Of a stretch of 64,000 nucleotides of DNA, positions 1 through 11,593 are shown piece by piece. The notes beneath the pieces were generated by a model that worked only from the letters and a program-made list of their open reading frames with translations, had not been told where the DNA came from and searched no databases. The DNA lies in assembly GCA_022376925.1 (NCBI GenBank), contig JAIOJX010000006.1, positions 60,039,394 through 60,103,393 of the forward strand, read 5' to 3'. This DNA is from Tragulus kanchil (Eukaryota; Chordata; Mammalia; Artiodactyla; Tragulidae). Made by a program: the position numbers and the translations under genes. Position 1 is the first letter of the stretch; each line of letters opens with the position of its first letter.

Positions 1-16
1 TTCTTGTCTTTTGCAG

Positions 17-132
17 CTTCTCAGGCAATGCAGGACAGCCTGGTTAAACTTGCATCTTCAGGACCAGAAGGGAACCTCAAGCTTTGTCCCCTAGAAACAG
101 TCCAAAGGATACAGAATGAAAAATCAGGACAG
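17..132 (+). CDS. CASP1: CASP1 exon: CARD-to-p20 linker
   Basis: Acceptor TTTTGCAG ends at 16 and donor GT is at 133. Two bases complete a split codon, then the frame reads from TCT at 19 to CAG at 132. It contains LKLCPLE and [11 protein letters not shown], typical of the caspase-1 segment just before IYPI. The exon is 116 nt and ends in phase 0. Confidence 0.85.
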
Positions 133-3100
133 GTGCTGTGATAAGTATATAAGGATCCGGGTGAAAGAAACACTGAATAAAGTTTAAACTTCAGTGGTTT
201 ACTTAGAGCTAATTTCCTTGAGAGATTCTGTTGTGATAAGTATATAAGGATCCGGGTGAAAGACACACTGAATAAAATTTAAACTGCAGTGGTTTCTTAG
301 AGCTAATTTCCTTGAGAGGTTCTGGAAAACCATCCTGATTCTTCCCTTACATAAAGAATTCCTATTTCCCAGGTTCATGTAGAGATTTCTGAGTTTGGTC
401 CAATTTCCTGAGGAAATAATCTTCATAATAAAAACAAAACAATTAAAGTAATAAAAACATCTACTTAATATGAGTTAGACATTGCTCTGAGGGTATTGCA
501 TATAATAGCACCACAAACTCTCAAAATAACCCATTTTAGAGATTGGGAAACTGAGGCATGGTTTGTGAAATAATGTGTCTAAATCAGTAAATTAAGGTTC
601 ATCTTTAAAATTGAGTCATTGCAGCTCTAAGCTTGTTCATTTCCCACAGTCTTATCTTTCAAACATAATTAAAATCAAGTGCTCAGCTGTCATCTGGGCA
701 TTTGTAGATTTCATTCCCTCCCCAACCCTTTTGCTGTCACCTATGGTTCGAAAGATTGTGTTTCTGGAAAGAACTAAGGGAGAAGAAGCTGTCTTAAACC
801 CTCAAGTTGAATATTTAGTTAGTGAGAACAAGACTGTTCATTCAATCTACGTTTCTTGCAGATTTATCCAATAATGGAAAGGTCAAAACGCACACGTCTT
901 GCCCTCATTATCTGCAACATAGAGTTTGAAAATCTTCCCAGGAGAGATGGAGCTCATGTTGATACCAAAAATATGAAGGTGCTACTAGAAGGTCTGGGGT
1001 ACAATGTGGATGTTAAAGAAAATCTCACTGCTTCGGTAAAGTTTGTCATAGTATAGAGACAATGGTCATGACCTTTATTCCTAAATAGCGTTAAAAAGAT
1101 TGGTTCTAGAACCGGAAATGTAGTCTGCCTATAGTCTAAAATTCACATTTGTTCTTGTAGGGTACTCCATGCTTCTTGTAGGATTCTTCATACTTCTATT
1201 ACCCAGAGTTTCATGAAACCTTTACCTGCAAAGTGTTCTGTTAATTCAGTAATGTCTCTGCTCACAAAAATAAATGAATAATGTCCAAACACTCTACTAG
1301 AAATCCGTTAATGATATTCCATAACCCTTGTCTCATATTTCTATGAATTGAAACTTTATTTTTCCTTTTGTATTCCATTGATTTTCATATCAATCCAGGA
1401 GTGTTTCCTAATTGAACCCCAAACTGCCATGATAACCAATATCAGTGGTGTTAATATATTTCTTCCAGGACATGATTTTAGAGCTGAAAGCATTTGCTGC
1501 TCGCACAGAGCACCAGACCTCTGATAGTACTTTTCTGGTGCTCATGTCTCATGGAATTCGGACTGGCATCTGTGGGAAGAAATACTCTGAGAAAGTCCCA
1601 GATGTATTAGAAGTTGACACTATCTTTCAAATTTTGAACACTGGGAACTGCCCAAGTTTGAAGGACAAACCCAAGGTGATCCTTATCCAGGCCTGCCGTG
1701 GCGGTGAGTGCTGATGTCTGTTAGAACACAGGACACTGAAGTATTGATCTCATAATCTGTCTGGCCAGTATTTTTCAGTTCCTTTGAGTATGCTCCTTAG
1801 TATCAAAGAAAATCTATAATCCTATTTGGTGAAAATAGACATTCTTTGACATTACAAATAGGATTATAGCTTATGTGAGTTATATCACTGGTATACTTTT
1901 TGTTCAATTTTCAATTGAAATAAACACTTTTAATCTTGAGACTTTGATGTTAGAATTATTTGAGGCTTAGGAGATATAAGATCTGTTAACATAGTCCTTG
2001 AGATGTACATGTTACTCTGTATATTTGAATTAAAGTTATCAAAAAAAACCAATATATTAAAATTATTAAATAAATTAATATATGATTGAAGAGAAGTTTA
2101 GGAAAGAAAGTCCTCTTGGCTAGTGGTAGTAACAAGAAACCAAATATTGTCTTTTCAGAGAAGCAAGGAGTGGTATGGGTAAATGATGCAGCAGCAGCTT
2201 CTGAAAACTGTTCCTTAGTGGCCACAGAAGATTTTGAGGCTGATGCCATTAAGAAGGCCCACATAGAGAAAGATTTCATTGCTTTCTGCTCTTCAACACC
2301 AGGTATTGGGTATTTGTGTAAGACACCTTCATGAACATTACCAATGCAGAAACTCACACCCTACCTATGTTAGAGGGTGGATATCAGTGTTAAAATCTTC
2401 ATGAGACCTTTGAAGATTAATCCAAGCCTTCATCTCACATACCCTTCAATTCTCCTTATCCATGGAGGCCAAATACCTATCTTTATTTTTTTTTACTAAA
2501 TTAGTAATTAGTAAACTCCCATAGTGCAAAAATTTTTTGGGAATGTGAGGTATAAATAGAAAGGTCCACAAGTTTGCATCACTGAACATTTCAATTTGCC
2601 TAAACATGTATTTATAGGAGACGAGTATTTTTAAAAAGGAAGAAGTAGAAAAGCAAACAAAGTATTTTGAGTCCCTAAGGTAAAGTTGTTTCAACTAGAA
2701 GTGTGGAGTTTACAAAACAGAAAAAAACCTGAATGATTCTAAATCTATGCTCTGGATTATGAGTACTGCCAATTATACTCTGAATTTGTCACTCAGTAGT
2801 TTGTAAATTAGTTTCAGTTATTTAGCTTCTCTGGGCTTTCTGTGAATTCCTCATCAATATATGTGAATACAACCATAATTATTAGAAGGATTAGAATATT
2901 TTTAATAATATATGTGAAATGTTGAGCATGACACAGAGTAAAGCACACTTTAAATGATTGCCACCATTAAAGTTGTTTCTATGTTGTAATAAGTCAAGCA
3001 TTTACCTTGAGTTACTTTTCATATCAAGGTTTAAATAAGAGTCATCCATGGCATTTTGAAATTTCTTGGACAGTAACATTCTCCTCCAGTCTTAAGGATT

Positions 3101-6100
3101 TTCCTCTAATTAAATAGCTTAATTAAAATTTTTTTTTCTATAATGAGGTACCATCTCTTAGGAGACAGCAAGCTTTTGCACTTTATTGACCATATCTTGA
3201 TGTAGAAATCTTTTTTTTCCAGCAGTGAAAACAATGACACTAGGTAAAACTTCCGTACATTTACAGTTTGAGAGTATTTAGTAGACTTTAATATTAGACA
3301 TCTCTCTCTCTCTATATATATACATATATATATATTCTTTACAACTTTTTCTTTTTTATTTGGCTACTTCTATTGGTCTTTCATTTATTTATTTTCATCT
3401 ATCTTTGTTCTTTGGCCTGTGCGGGCCTCCCATCACAATGGCCTCTCTCATCGCAGAGCACTGCCTCTAGGAGCATGTGCTCCAGAGCTCCGGCTCAGTA
3501 GTTGGACATATCGGTCCAGCCTTTCCATGGCACGTGGGATCCTCCTGCCCAGGGATCGTACCAGCACCCCTTGTACTTCAAGGTGATGTCCTTACCCACT
3601 GGACCACCAGGGAAGCCTATATTTTAAAAAACCTTTTGATTTCAGTCTTCCACAAGGGATTTACCTCTACCTGTTACAGCCTTTGTGGCCACCAGGTTTC
3701 TTGACATTGCTGATTTTTCTTCCTTTCATTCACTCATCTTTCCAAATGATTCATGGAAACTCCAGTTCAGTTGTCTTGTGTCTTCATGATTAAACATAGC
3801 TTTACATTCTCTGGTATTAATACTAATTACATTGTAGTGCTTTCTTAAAGGTAAATGACTGTCCCATACCTAATTTCACAAAGAATTTGCAGAGATATTG
3901 GTCTGAAGCTGTCTTGCACCCACTTGATCTAATTGAAATCATCTTCATTAAGACAGCTGTAGGTATAGACATGATTTTACTCCATTACTATTATGCATTT
4001 TGTTGCCATTTTTATTGGCTAAAATGATTTAATATTATATATTCATTTGCATAATTTTAAAATGGCTTTATAGCTTCTATATCTCTAGTATTCTGTATAA
4101 TTTCTCTTTCTCAATATATCTTTTTCATAGAAGTGTTTTGTTTATGATCTTTCCCTTTTAAATTTTTTTGCAATGAACTTCTTTTCTGTTGGTATGGCTT
4201 TTATATTTAACTAACAATTCCTTTATCTAAATATTTTATGACTGATATATTTAATTTTATTAAATCAAAAAAAAAAAAAGAAGACTAAACTAACTCTACA
4301 TGCTATAATGAGGTACCATCTCTTAGGAGACAGCAAGCTTTTGCACTTTATTGACCATATCTTGATGTAGAAATCTTTTTTTTCCAGCAGTGAAAACAAT
4401 GACACTAGGTAAAACTTCCGTACATTTACAGTTTGAGAGTATTTAGTAGACTTTAATATTAGACATCTCTCTCTATATATATATATACATATATATATAT
4501 TCTTTACAACTTTTTCTTTTTTATTTGGCTACTTCTATTGGTCTTTCATTTATTTATTTTCATCTATCTTTGTTCTTTGGCCTGTGCGGGCCTCCCATCA
4601 CAATGGCCTCTCTCATCGCAGAGCACTGCCTCTAGGAGCATGTGCTCCAGAGCTCCGGCTCAGTAGTTGGACATATCGGTCCAGCCTTTCCATGGCACGT
4701 GGGATCCTCCTGGCCAGGGATCGTACCAGCACCCCTTGTACTTCAAGGTGATGTCCTTACCCACTGGACCACCAGGGAAGCCTATATTTTAAAAAACCTT
4801 TTGATTTCAGTCTTCCACAAGGGATTTACCTCTACCTGTTACAGCCTTTGTGGCCACCAGGTTTCTTGACATTGCTGATTTTTCTTCCTTTCATTCACTC
4901 ATCTTTCCAAATGATTCATGGAAACTCCAGTTCAGTTGTCTTGTGTCTTCATGATTAAACATAGCTTTACATTCTCTGGTATTAATACTAATTACATTGT
5001 AGTGCTTTCTTAAAGGTAAATGACTGTCCCATACCTAATTTCACAAAGAATTTGCAGAGATATTGGTCTGAAGCTGTCTTGCACCCACTTGATCTAATTG
5101 AAATCATCTTCATTAAGACAGCTGTAGGTATAGACATGATTTTACTCCATTACTATTATGCATTTTGTTGCCATTTTTATTGGCTAAAATGATTTAATAT
5201 TATATATTCATTTGCATAATTTTAAAATGGCTTTATAGCTTCTATATCTCTAGTATTCTGTATAATTTCTCTTTCTCAATATATCTTTTTCATAGAAGTG
5301 TTTTGTTTATGATCTTTCCCTTTTAAATTTTTTTGCAATGAACTTCTTTTCTGTTGGTATGGCTTTTATATTTAACTAACAATTCCTTTATCTAAATATT
5401 TTATGACTGATATATTTAATTTTATTAAATCACAAAGAAGACAAATTTAAATATATAATTATATGATTACCTTGTATAGACTAGATATTACATAGCCTAA
5501 ACTCTCCCAAATTCTTTTACTGCATTACATCTAATATGAAAATACATTTTTGTGGCAGGAATCATTACCCTACCTATTACAATCAAGGGCATTGTATTTC
5601 AAATTATATAATTAACTTAAGTCATAAGTTGCACTCTTGGGATCCATACTCAGGTATTTCTTCTTCTAGGCACATTCACTCACTTCTACTCCATTCTGCC
5701 TTTCTTTTTCTCTAATCTATTTTTGGCTCTTTTAACCTCAAAAAGTATGCTTCCCTTTCATCTGTACCATATACAGTGTATTTCATGTAACTTTAATAAC
5801 TATCAGTAAATATCAGTGAATCTATTCACACTGAATGTTGAATATATTCAATTAAAATGCTGTATAGTCTGTAAGAAATAACATAAACTCAAGAGTTTCC
5901 CTTTGTTGAAAAAGAAATCTTAGGACTCCATTTCTTCATTGGAGTAGCTAAGTAACACCTTGCATAAAATTTGGAATGTGCTTCCTTCATAGATAATGTT
6001 TCCTGGAGACATCCCATATTGGGCTCTCTTTTTATTATTAAACTCATCAAAAATTTTCAAGACTATGCCTGGTCCTGTGACCTAGAGGAAATTTTTCGAA

Positions 6101-8265
6101 AGGTAGGTACTAGATCCTTCTTAAACTCTACTTCCCTATTTAACTGCTCCTACTGACAACCTAGGGACCAGCATTTTTCTTTTAAAAATTCCCCTTCCTT
6201 CTAAATGAGTTTTGACATTTTCTTTGGTGAGTCAACCAACTTGGAAGTCAATTCCAAGCTATTACGATCTAGAAAACAACCTTTAGAAAACAATCATTTA
6301 TTTAAGTTCCCTTTTCTTCTGAATAGACAAATGAGTGAACTCTAATTTGTTTTGCATCCATAACTATTAGATTCAGTAGATTTTAAAAACATGGTCATTC
6401 TATCCTTAGAATATACATGTTGCTGATTTCTGTTGGTATGGCTTTTATATTTAACTAACAATTCCTTTATCTAAATATTTTATGACTGATATATTTAATT
6501 TTATTAAATCACAAAGAAGACAAATTTAAATATATAATTATATGATTACCTTGTATAGACTAGATATTACATAGCCTAAACTCTCCCAAATTCTTTTACT
6601 GCATTACATCTAATATGAAAATACATTTTTGTGGCAGGAATCATTACCCTACCTATTACAATCAAGGGCATTGTATTTCAAATTATATAATTAACTTAAG
6701 TCATAAGTTGCACTCTTGGGATCCATACTCAGGTATTTCTTCTTCTAGGCACATTCACTCACTTCTACTCCATTCTGCCTTTCTTTTTCTCTAATCTATT
6801 TTTGGCTCTTTTAACCTCAAAAAGTATGCTTCCCTTTCATCTGTACCATATACAGTGTATTTCATGTAACTTTAATAACTATCAGTAAATATCAGTGAAT
6901 CTATTCACACTGAATGTTGAATATATTCAATTAAAATGCTGTATAGTCTGTAAGAAATAACATAAACTCAAGAGTTTCCCTTTGTTGAAAAAGAAATCTT
7001 AGGACTCCATTTCTTCATTGGAGTAGCTAAGTAACACCTTGCATAAAATTTGGAATGTGCTTCCTTCATAGATAATGTTTCCTGGAGACATCCCATATTG
7101 GGCTCTCTTTTTATTATTAAACTCATCAAAAATTTTCAAGACTATGCCTGGTCCTGTGACCTAGAGGAAATTTTTCGAAAGGTAGGTACTAGATCCTTCT
7201 TAAACTCTACTTCCCTATTTAACTGCTCCTACTGACAACCTAGGGACCAGCATTTTTCTTTTAAAAATTCCCCTTCCTTCTAAATGAGTTTTGACATTTT
7301 CTTTGGTGAGTCAACCAACTTGGAAGTCAATTCCAAGCTATTACGATCTAGAAAACAACCTTTAGAAAACAATCATTTATTTAAGTTCCCTTTTCTTCTG
7401 AATAGACAAATGAGTGAACTCTAATTTGTTTTGCATCCATAACTATTAGATTCAGTAGATTTTAAAAACATGGTCATTCTATCCTTAGAATATACATGTT
7501 GCTGATTTGTATAGAGACACAATACTTTTGTTTTTAGTATTTATTTTGCTATACTTTTTTTTGCATTTTTTCCATAATAAGTGAAAATCTTTCCACTTAG
7601 GAAAAACAAAAACAAAAACAAAAAAAGAACGTCTTTTCCTTTTAGGTTCGATTTTCATTTGAGTTACCAGATGTTAAGGTACAGATGCCCACTGCTGAAA
7701 GAGTGACTTTGACAAGATGTTTCTACCTCTTCCCAGGATATTAAAATAAGTAAGTTGTAAGGACAGATTTGTGTGTGATAGGGATGGAGCAAGGTTAGGG
7801 GTATAGTGCTGTACTGCATCCTAGTAAAGATCTCAAGGTTTAGTAAAATAAATGGGTTACTGGTTAGTAGATAGCACACTTTATTTCTCTCAAAGTTCTT
7901 CAGAGATAGATGGCCGTTTTCAAAGTTAGTTGATATAGATTGAGAGAAATAGATTTATGAAAGTTCAATTTTAGATGTTCCTCCCATTTGCCTCAGCAGG
8001 GCAATATTTAGACATAACATAGACTTTTCCTTTTTATGAAATGGTGCAACTGCTTGGTGAAGTTATTTCATAATTTGCATCAAAATTTTTTGGTGTAAAA
8101 AAAAAAGTTAAAATAAAAAAAAATAATTCTTTTTTAAGTTTATTTTATTTTCTCTTCCTTTTCCATAGGAAGCTGGAAATTCTATCATTCTATAACTCTT
8201 TTGGAATCCTGTCATCAGAAAACTGATGTTTTTTAAACATTTCAATAAATTTGAAATAGAAATTA
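17..8265 (+). CDS. CASP1: Caspase-1 (interleukin-1 beta converting enzyme), 3' six coding exons
   Basis: Inflammatory cysteine protease that cleaves pro-IL-1 beta, pro-IL-18 and gasdermin D after inflammasome assembly in the cytosol. Coding exons: 17-132, 862-1035, 1469-1703, 2159-2302, 5993-6102 (also present as an extra copy 7072-7181) and 7646-7744, ending in TAA. Intron phases fit throughout, and the sizes 174, 235, 144 and 110 nt match those of the downstream CASP4-like gene closely. The p20 part shows the P1-pocket arginine in [10 protein letters not shown], catalytic His in MSHG and catalytic Cys in QACRG. The interdomain linker keeps aspartates at WVND and FEAD, the latter just before [10 protein letters not shown] where p10 should begin. 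The p10 part has NVSWRHP with the second substrate-binding arginine and ends FYLFPGY. No stop or frameshift was seen. The CARD exon is outside the window to the left. Resemblance to human CASP1 is from remembered family sequence; a close CASP1-like paralogue cannot be excluded. Confidence 0.9.
137..326 (+). repeat. 95-bp tandem duplication in CASP1 intron
   Basis: Bases 137-231 are repeated with few changes at 232-326 (shared start tgtgataagtatataaggat). The first copy begins 4 bp after the exon donor. This is much shorter than the kilobase duplications elsewhere, so it may be a genuine local event. Confidence 0.8.
327..861 (+). other. CASP1: CASP1 intron
   Basis: AT-rich intronic DNA between the linker exon and the first p20 exon. 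The acceptor TTTCTTGCAG ends at 861. An open frame from 611 that runs into the exon is intron read-through, not an alternative start. No repeat recognised. Confidence 0.6.
862..1035 (+). CDS. CASP1: CASP1 exon: start of p20
   Basis: 58 codons in phase 0, starting [19 protein letters not shown] and ending NLTAS, with donor GTAAAG at 1036. The arginine in RTRLAL lines up with the P1 aspartate-binding arginine of caspase-1. GLGYNVDV is the conserved strand that follows. Confidence 0.92.
1036..1468 (+). other. CASP1: CASP1 intron
   Basis: 433 bp of AT-rich intron ending in the polypyrimidine acceptor TTCTTCCAG. No repeat element recognised. Confidence 0.6.
1469..1703 (+). CDS. CASP1: CASP1 exon: catalytic His and Cys
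   Basis: 235 nt ending in phase 1, with donor GTGAGT at 1704. It reads [12 protein letters not shown], then [14 protein letters not shown] with the catalytic histidine, GICGKK, and [16 protein letters not shown] with the catalytic cysteine. This is the core of the p20 subunit and both active-site residues are present. Confidence 0.94.
1704..2158 (+). other. CASP1: CASP1 intron
   Basis: AT-rich intron, acceptor TTGTCTTTTCAG ending at 2158. Nothing else recognised. Confidence 0.6.
2159..2302 (+). CDS. CASP1: CASP1 exon: interdomain linker and p10 start
   Basis: 144 nt, donor GT at 2303. It begins with AG, which completes a split Glu codon, then [14 protein letters not shown]. The four-alanine stretch just after the conserved Asp of the first linker cleavage site differs from the human linker as I recall it. 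A second candidate cleavage site precedes [19 protein letters not shown], the N-terminal part of p10. Confidence 0.9.
3350..3618 (-). mobile_element. CHR-type tRNA-derived SINE, antisense (copy 1)
   Basis: On the minus strand it starts GGCTTCCCTGGTGGTCCAGT, the family's tRNA-like head, and runs to an A/AT-rich tail shown here as T-rich sequence near 3350. The second copy lies in the duplicated block at 4515-4783. Confidence 0.75.
4515..4783 (-). mobile_element. CHR-type tRNA-derived SINE, antisense (copy 2)
   Basis: The same insertion as 3350-3618, carried in the second half of the 1165-bp duplication. Not an independent insertion. Confidence 0.75.
5993..6102 (+). CDS. CASP1: CASP1 exon: p10 (first copy)
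   Basis: 110 nt, donor GTAGGT at 6103. It reads [17 protein letters not shown] and ends LEEIFRK in phase 0. The arginine of VSWRHP is the second substrate-binding arginine in caspase-1. Confidence 0.9.
7072..7181 (+). CDS. CASP1: CASP1 exon: p10 (second, duplicated copy)
   Basis: Identical in coding content to 5993-6102. It is part of the 1079-bp duplicated block and most likely an assembly duplicate. Only one of the two fits in a transcript without a frameshift. Confidence 0.85.
7507..7645 (+). other. CASP1: CASP1 last intron, 3' part
   Basis: AT-rich DNA with a CAAAAA run, ending in acceptor CTTTTCCTTTTAG at 7645. Confidence 0.6.
7646..7744 (+). CDS. CASP1: CASP1 last coding exon
   Basis: 32 codons plus TAA. 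It reads [10 protein letters not shown], then [20 protein letters not shown], the standard C-terminus of inflammatory caspases. The CASP4-like gene has a last coding exon of exactly the same length (99 nt). A GTAAGT donor follows the stop at 7750, suggesting that the 3' UTR is spliced. Confidence 0.93.
   Translation, partial: VRFSFELPDVKVQMPTAERVTLTRCFYLFPGY
7750..8168 (+). other. CASP1: CASP1 3' UTR intron
   Basis: Runs from GTAAGT just after the stop codon to TTTTCCATAG at 8168. A T-rich tract and an A-rich tract lie near 8100-8150. No gene content seen. Confidence 0.5.
8169..8265 (+). other. CASP1: CASP1 3' UTR exon with poly(A) signal
   Basis: Sequence after the acceptor at 8168 holds AATAAA at 8244-8249 followed by a T-rich tract. 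The layout (stop, donor, short 3' UTR exon) is repeated in the CASP4-like gene at 52544. Expression data would be decisive. Confidence 0.55.
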
Positions 8266-8924
8266 AGATCATCTTTTTTTGTTTTATTTATTTCACCACT
8301 CTGAGAATGTAGGCAGCTTGAATTTGAAGCAAGTAATGAATTTGGAGTCTTTAGACTTTAAAAAACTGAATTTGCTGCTCACATTATTCTTTCTTTCTAG
8401 AAACCATTTACTAAATTTTCTGCTTTGGAAATACAGGTACAAATCACAGTAGGTACCTGGTCTCAAGGAATTTTGAGCTTAACAGGAAAGAATCAGAGCA
8501 GGTAATGTGATAAGTAACTTATACAAAATCTCAGAGTTTAGCATTGACAAAGTCATGGCTACAGTTTATATAATTCTACCCTTCCTTAAAGCATTTTAGC
8601 AATACAAAATAATTGGGTATCTAGATACCTAGATAACTAGGTTAATAGATAGTGCATGGCAGTCTATGAATAAATGCTAGGGTGAGTTGTATACAAAATA
8701 ATATCCTTGTGAGTTTGAGTTGAAATTTTCATTTAGTTAAGTTATATCTACAAAAATACTGGAAAAATTGCTCTTTCACTTCCAAATATGAACCTTGTCT
8801 AATCCTAAACCATTAAAAGTACAGATGAATTTTGTGAACTTTTTGTTGTTTTATTTGGACTTGTCCAAAATACCTCTATTTTTTTCATTTTTTAAATTGG
8901 GAAATACATATATGGAGACAGAGA
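8266..8924. other. Intergenic, AT-rich, no gene seen
   Basis: Non-coding DNA downstream of CASP1; from about 8372 it is the first copy of duplication pair 3. No recognisable exon. Confidence 0.5.
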
Positions 8925-9215
8925 GTATAGTTTATTTACAATGTCCTGTTAGCTCCAGCTTTATAGCAAATTGAATCAGTCATACATATAATAATCCACT
9001 GTTTTTAGACTCTTTTCCCACATAGAATGTTACAGAATATTGAAGAGTTTCCTGTGCTATAAACAGGTTCTTATTAGTTATCAATTTTATGTGTATTAGT
9101 GTACATGCATCTAATCTCAGTCTTCTAATTTGTCCCTCATCACTTGCCTTTGGTAACCATAAGTTTATTTTCTACATCTGTGACTCTATTTCTGTTTTGT
9201 AAAAAGCTACCATGT
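8925..9215 (-). mobile_element. L1 3' UTR fragment, antisense (copy 1)
   Basis: Resembles the antisense of the ruminant L1 3' UTR: tttatttacaatgtcctgtt, a stretch of atacatata, and the cctgtgctat motif. The second copy in the duplicated block is at about 10016-10306. Confidence 0.65.
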
Positions 9216-10015
9216 TAATGATTTACAGCAACCTAGAATATCTGACCTTTGAAGACCTTGAATGTTGAGCCTGTTCCAGTCTTTGCTTGTTTTGTTTTCC
9301 TTTCTCTAACTGGTCTTATGGATCCTTTCACTAAATCATTTCACTAACTGGTCTTTTGTGTTATCATAAGATCATTCTGCTATAGCCTGAAGTACTTCTA
9401 TGGTCTGTCTTTGAATATAACAAAAAGAGAAAGTGAATCTTCACTTTCAATAAAAATAAAATTTTCTGCTCACATTAGTCTTTCTTTCTAGAAACCATTT
9501 ACTAAATTTTCTGCTTTGGAAATACAGGTACAAATCACAGTAGGTACCTGGTCTCAAGGAATTTTGAGCTTAACAGGAAAGAATCAGAGCAGGTAATGTG
9601 ATAAGTAACTTATACAAAATCTCAGAGTTTAGCATTGACAAAGTCATGGCTACAGTTTATATAATTCTACCCTTCCTTAAAGCATTTTAGCAATACAAAA
9701 TAATTGGGTATCTAGATACCTAGATAACTAGGTTAATAGATAGTGCATGGCAGTCTATGAATAAATGCTAGGGTGAGTTGTATACAAAATAATATCCTTG
9801 TGAGTTTGAGTTGAAATTTTCATTTAGTTAAGTTATATCTACAAAAATACTGGAAAAATTGCTCTTTCACTTCCAAATATGAACCTTGTCTAATCCTAAA
9901 CCATTAAAAGTACAGATGAATTTTGTGAACTTTTTGTTGTTTTATTTGGACTTGTCCAAAATACCTCTATTTTTTTCATTTTTTAAATTGGGAAATACAT
10001 ATATGGAGACAGAGA

Positions 10016-10306
10016 GTATAGTTTATTTACAATGTCCTGTTAGCTCCAGCTTTATAGCAAATTGAATCAGTCATACATATAATAATCCACTGTTTTTAGA
10101 CTCTTTTCCCACATAGAATGTTACAGAATATTGAAGAGTTTCCTGTGCTATAAACAGGTTCTTATTAGTTATCAATTTTATGTGTATTAGTGTACATGCA
10201 TCTAATCTCAGTCTTCTAATTTGTCCCTCATCACTTGCCTTTGGTAACCATAAGTTTATTTTCTACATCTGTGACTCTATTTCTGTTTTGTAAAAAGCTA
10301 CCATGT
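10016..10306 (-). mobile_element. L1 3' UTR fragment, antisense (copy 2)
   Basis: Duplicate of 8925-9215 within pair 3. Confidence 0.65.
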
Positions 10307-10553
10307 TAATGATTTACAGCAACCTAGAATATCTGACCTTTGAAGACCTTGAATGTTGAGCCTGTTCCAGTCTTTGCTTGTTTTGTTTTCCTTCCTCTAA
10401 CTGGTCTTATGGATCCTTTCACTAAATCATTTCACTAACTGGTCTTTTGTGTTATCATAAGATCATTCTGCTATAGCCTGAAGTACTTCTATGGTCAGTC
10501 TTTGAATATAACAAAAAGAGAAAGTGAATCTTCACTTTCAATAAAAATAAAAT

Positions 10554-11593
10554 GTAAGGAAGCTTTGGTCGTAAAAGAAAAACATGAAAAAAGTAGAGAT
10601 TAGGGTTCAGAACCTATTTCCAATAAAAGTTTAAAATAATAGAGAGAGAGAGTGGGGTGATGATACTGCCATGGTTGCCACAGTTAAAACAGGAAATATA
10701 AGTTATTCAGATAATACTTATCCACAAATGAAAGCTGACTAATTTCAAGTCCTTCATGATTTGCACCTTTAACTTAGCAGAGGAGAAATACTGAGACAAC
10801 AGTAAAAGAAAAAAAATGAGGTGTGGTACAGTGAGAAAATGGAAAAACAAAACAAAAGAAACAAAAACAAAAACAGAAGTGCCAACATAGGACGAAAAAT
10901 GTTTTGTCGTTTCAATTTTTTTTCTTCCAAAAGAAAGAAATACTGTTTTTCAAAAGATTGGGAAATCCATTTGCTGACCACAGTGGACTTCCTGACAGTG
11001 AACCCAGAAGTTCTGAAAAGGAGTTTCTCAATCTGTGGTTAGAAATTCCACCCCCCTGCACTAAGGAAATGAGTCATAGCTTTTGTTTTCTCAGAGCAGT
11101 AGAAAGGAACTAAGGCTGTTATCGATGGCTGGTGAGTAGGGGTCTTTTTCTAGCTAGGGGTTGGAAACGTGGGTCTTAGAAAACACTTTATTAATTGCTC
11201 CGTGACAGGCAGAAATATACAAATGGGAAGTGAGACAATTTTGTGCAATTTAAATTTTTCCTGTTAGTTCTTTGTAACTTGAACTGGGGAATTCTGTCTC
11301 AGAGACTCCAGGAGAGTATGATCTCCAGATATCTCAGAGTCAGGAAAAAGTTAATTAATTCTTTTTTTTTTAACAGCTTCTGGTAATCAAAATTGAGGGA
11401 TGGATAAAGACAAATACAGCAAATTTTGGTGTGTGAGAAAACTCTGAGAATTCCTGAATGCACTGTGTAATCTTCTAGGCTTTCTTCCATAAAATTCTCT
11501 CCATTTTCAGATAAGTGAGTCTTTAATTTCTGCCCCCCGTCCCAATCATCTCCTTGGTCTTTGTAAAGTGACTCAAAATTTTTCCTCCTTTCT
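10554..11593. other. Intergenic, no gene recognised
   Basis: Unique DNA with an (AG)n tract near 10640 and A-rich stretches at 10805-10880. Short open frames at 10821-11042 and 10904-11113 are low-complexity and match no family I know. Confidence 0.5.

Larger units (their letters stand above)
3139..5432 (+). repeat. Kilobase direct duplication, pair 1
   Basis: Copy 1 is about 3139-4268 and copy 2 about 4303-5432, an offset of 1165 bp. The two are near identical, with differences in a CT/TA repeat length and a single base (CTGCCC versus CTGGCC). They are joined by a short A-run and a unique linker at 4269-4302. Probably an assembly artefact. Confidence 0.9.
2303..5992 (+). other. CASP1: CASP1 intron, inflated by duplication
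   Basis: Large intron holding a kilobase direct duplication with a CHR-type SINE in each copy, CT/TA simple repeats at about 3302-3336 and 4467-4500, and AT-rich DNA. The true length is probably about 1.1 kb shorter. Acceptor CTTCCTTCATAG ends at 5992. Confidence 0.65.
5349..7506 (+). repeat. Kilobase direct duplication, pair 2 (contains a CASP1 exon)
   Basis: Copy 1 is about 5349-6427 and copy 2 about 6428-7506, offset 1079 bp, apparently identical. The junction is direct at about 6427. It doubles the 110-nt p10 exon. Splicing both copies would shift the frame, since 110 is not a multiple of 3. Confidence 0.93.
8372..10553 (+). repeat. Kilobase direct duplication, pair 3
   Basis: Copy 1 is about 8372-9462 and copy 2 about 9463-10553, offset 1091 bp. 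A few single-base differences (for example tttctct versus ttcctct). It includes an L1 3' end. Confidence 0.92.

Noticed and set aside
611..874. Open frame running into the first CASP1 p20 exon
   Set aside because: It is in a different frame from IYPIMERSK and consists of intron; the acceptor at 861 marks the real exon start.
10769..11113. Overlapping open frames on both strands near 10.8-11.1 kb
   Set aside because: Lysine/phenylalanine-rich low-complexity products of A-rich DNA without known domains.
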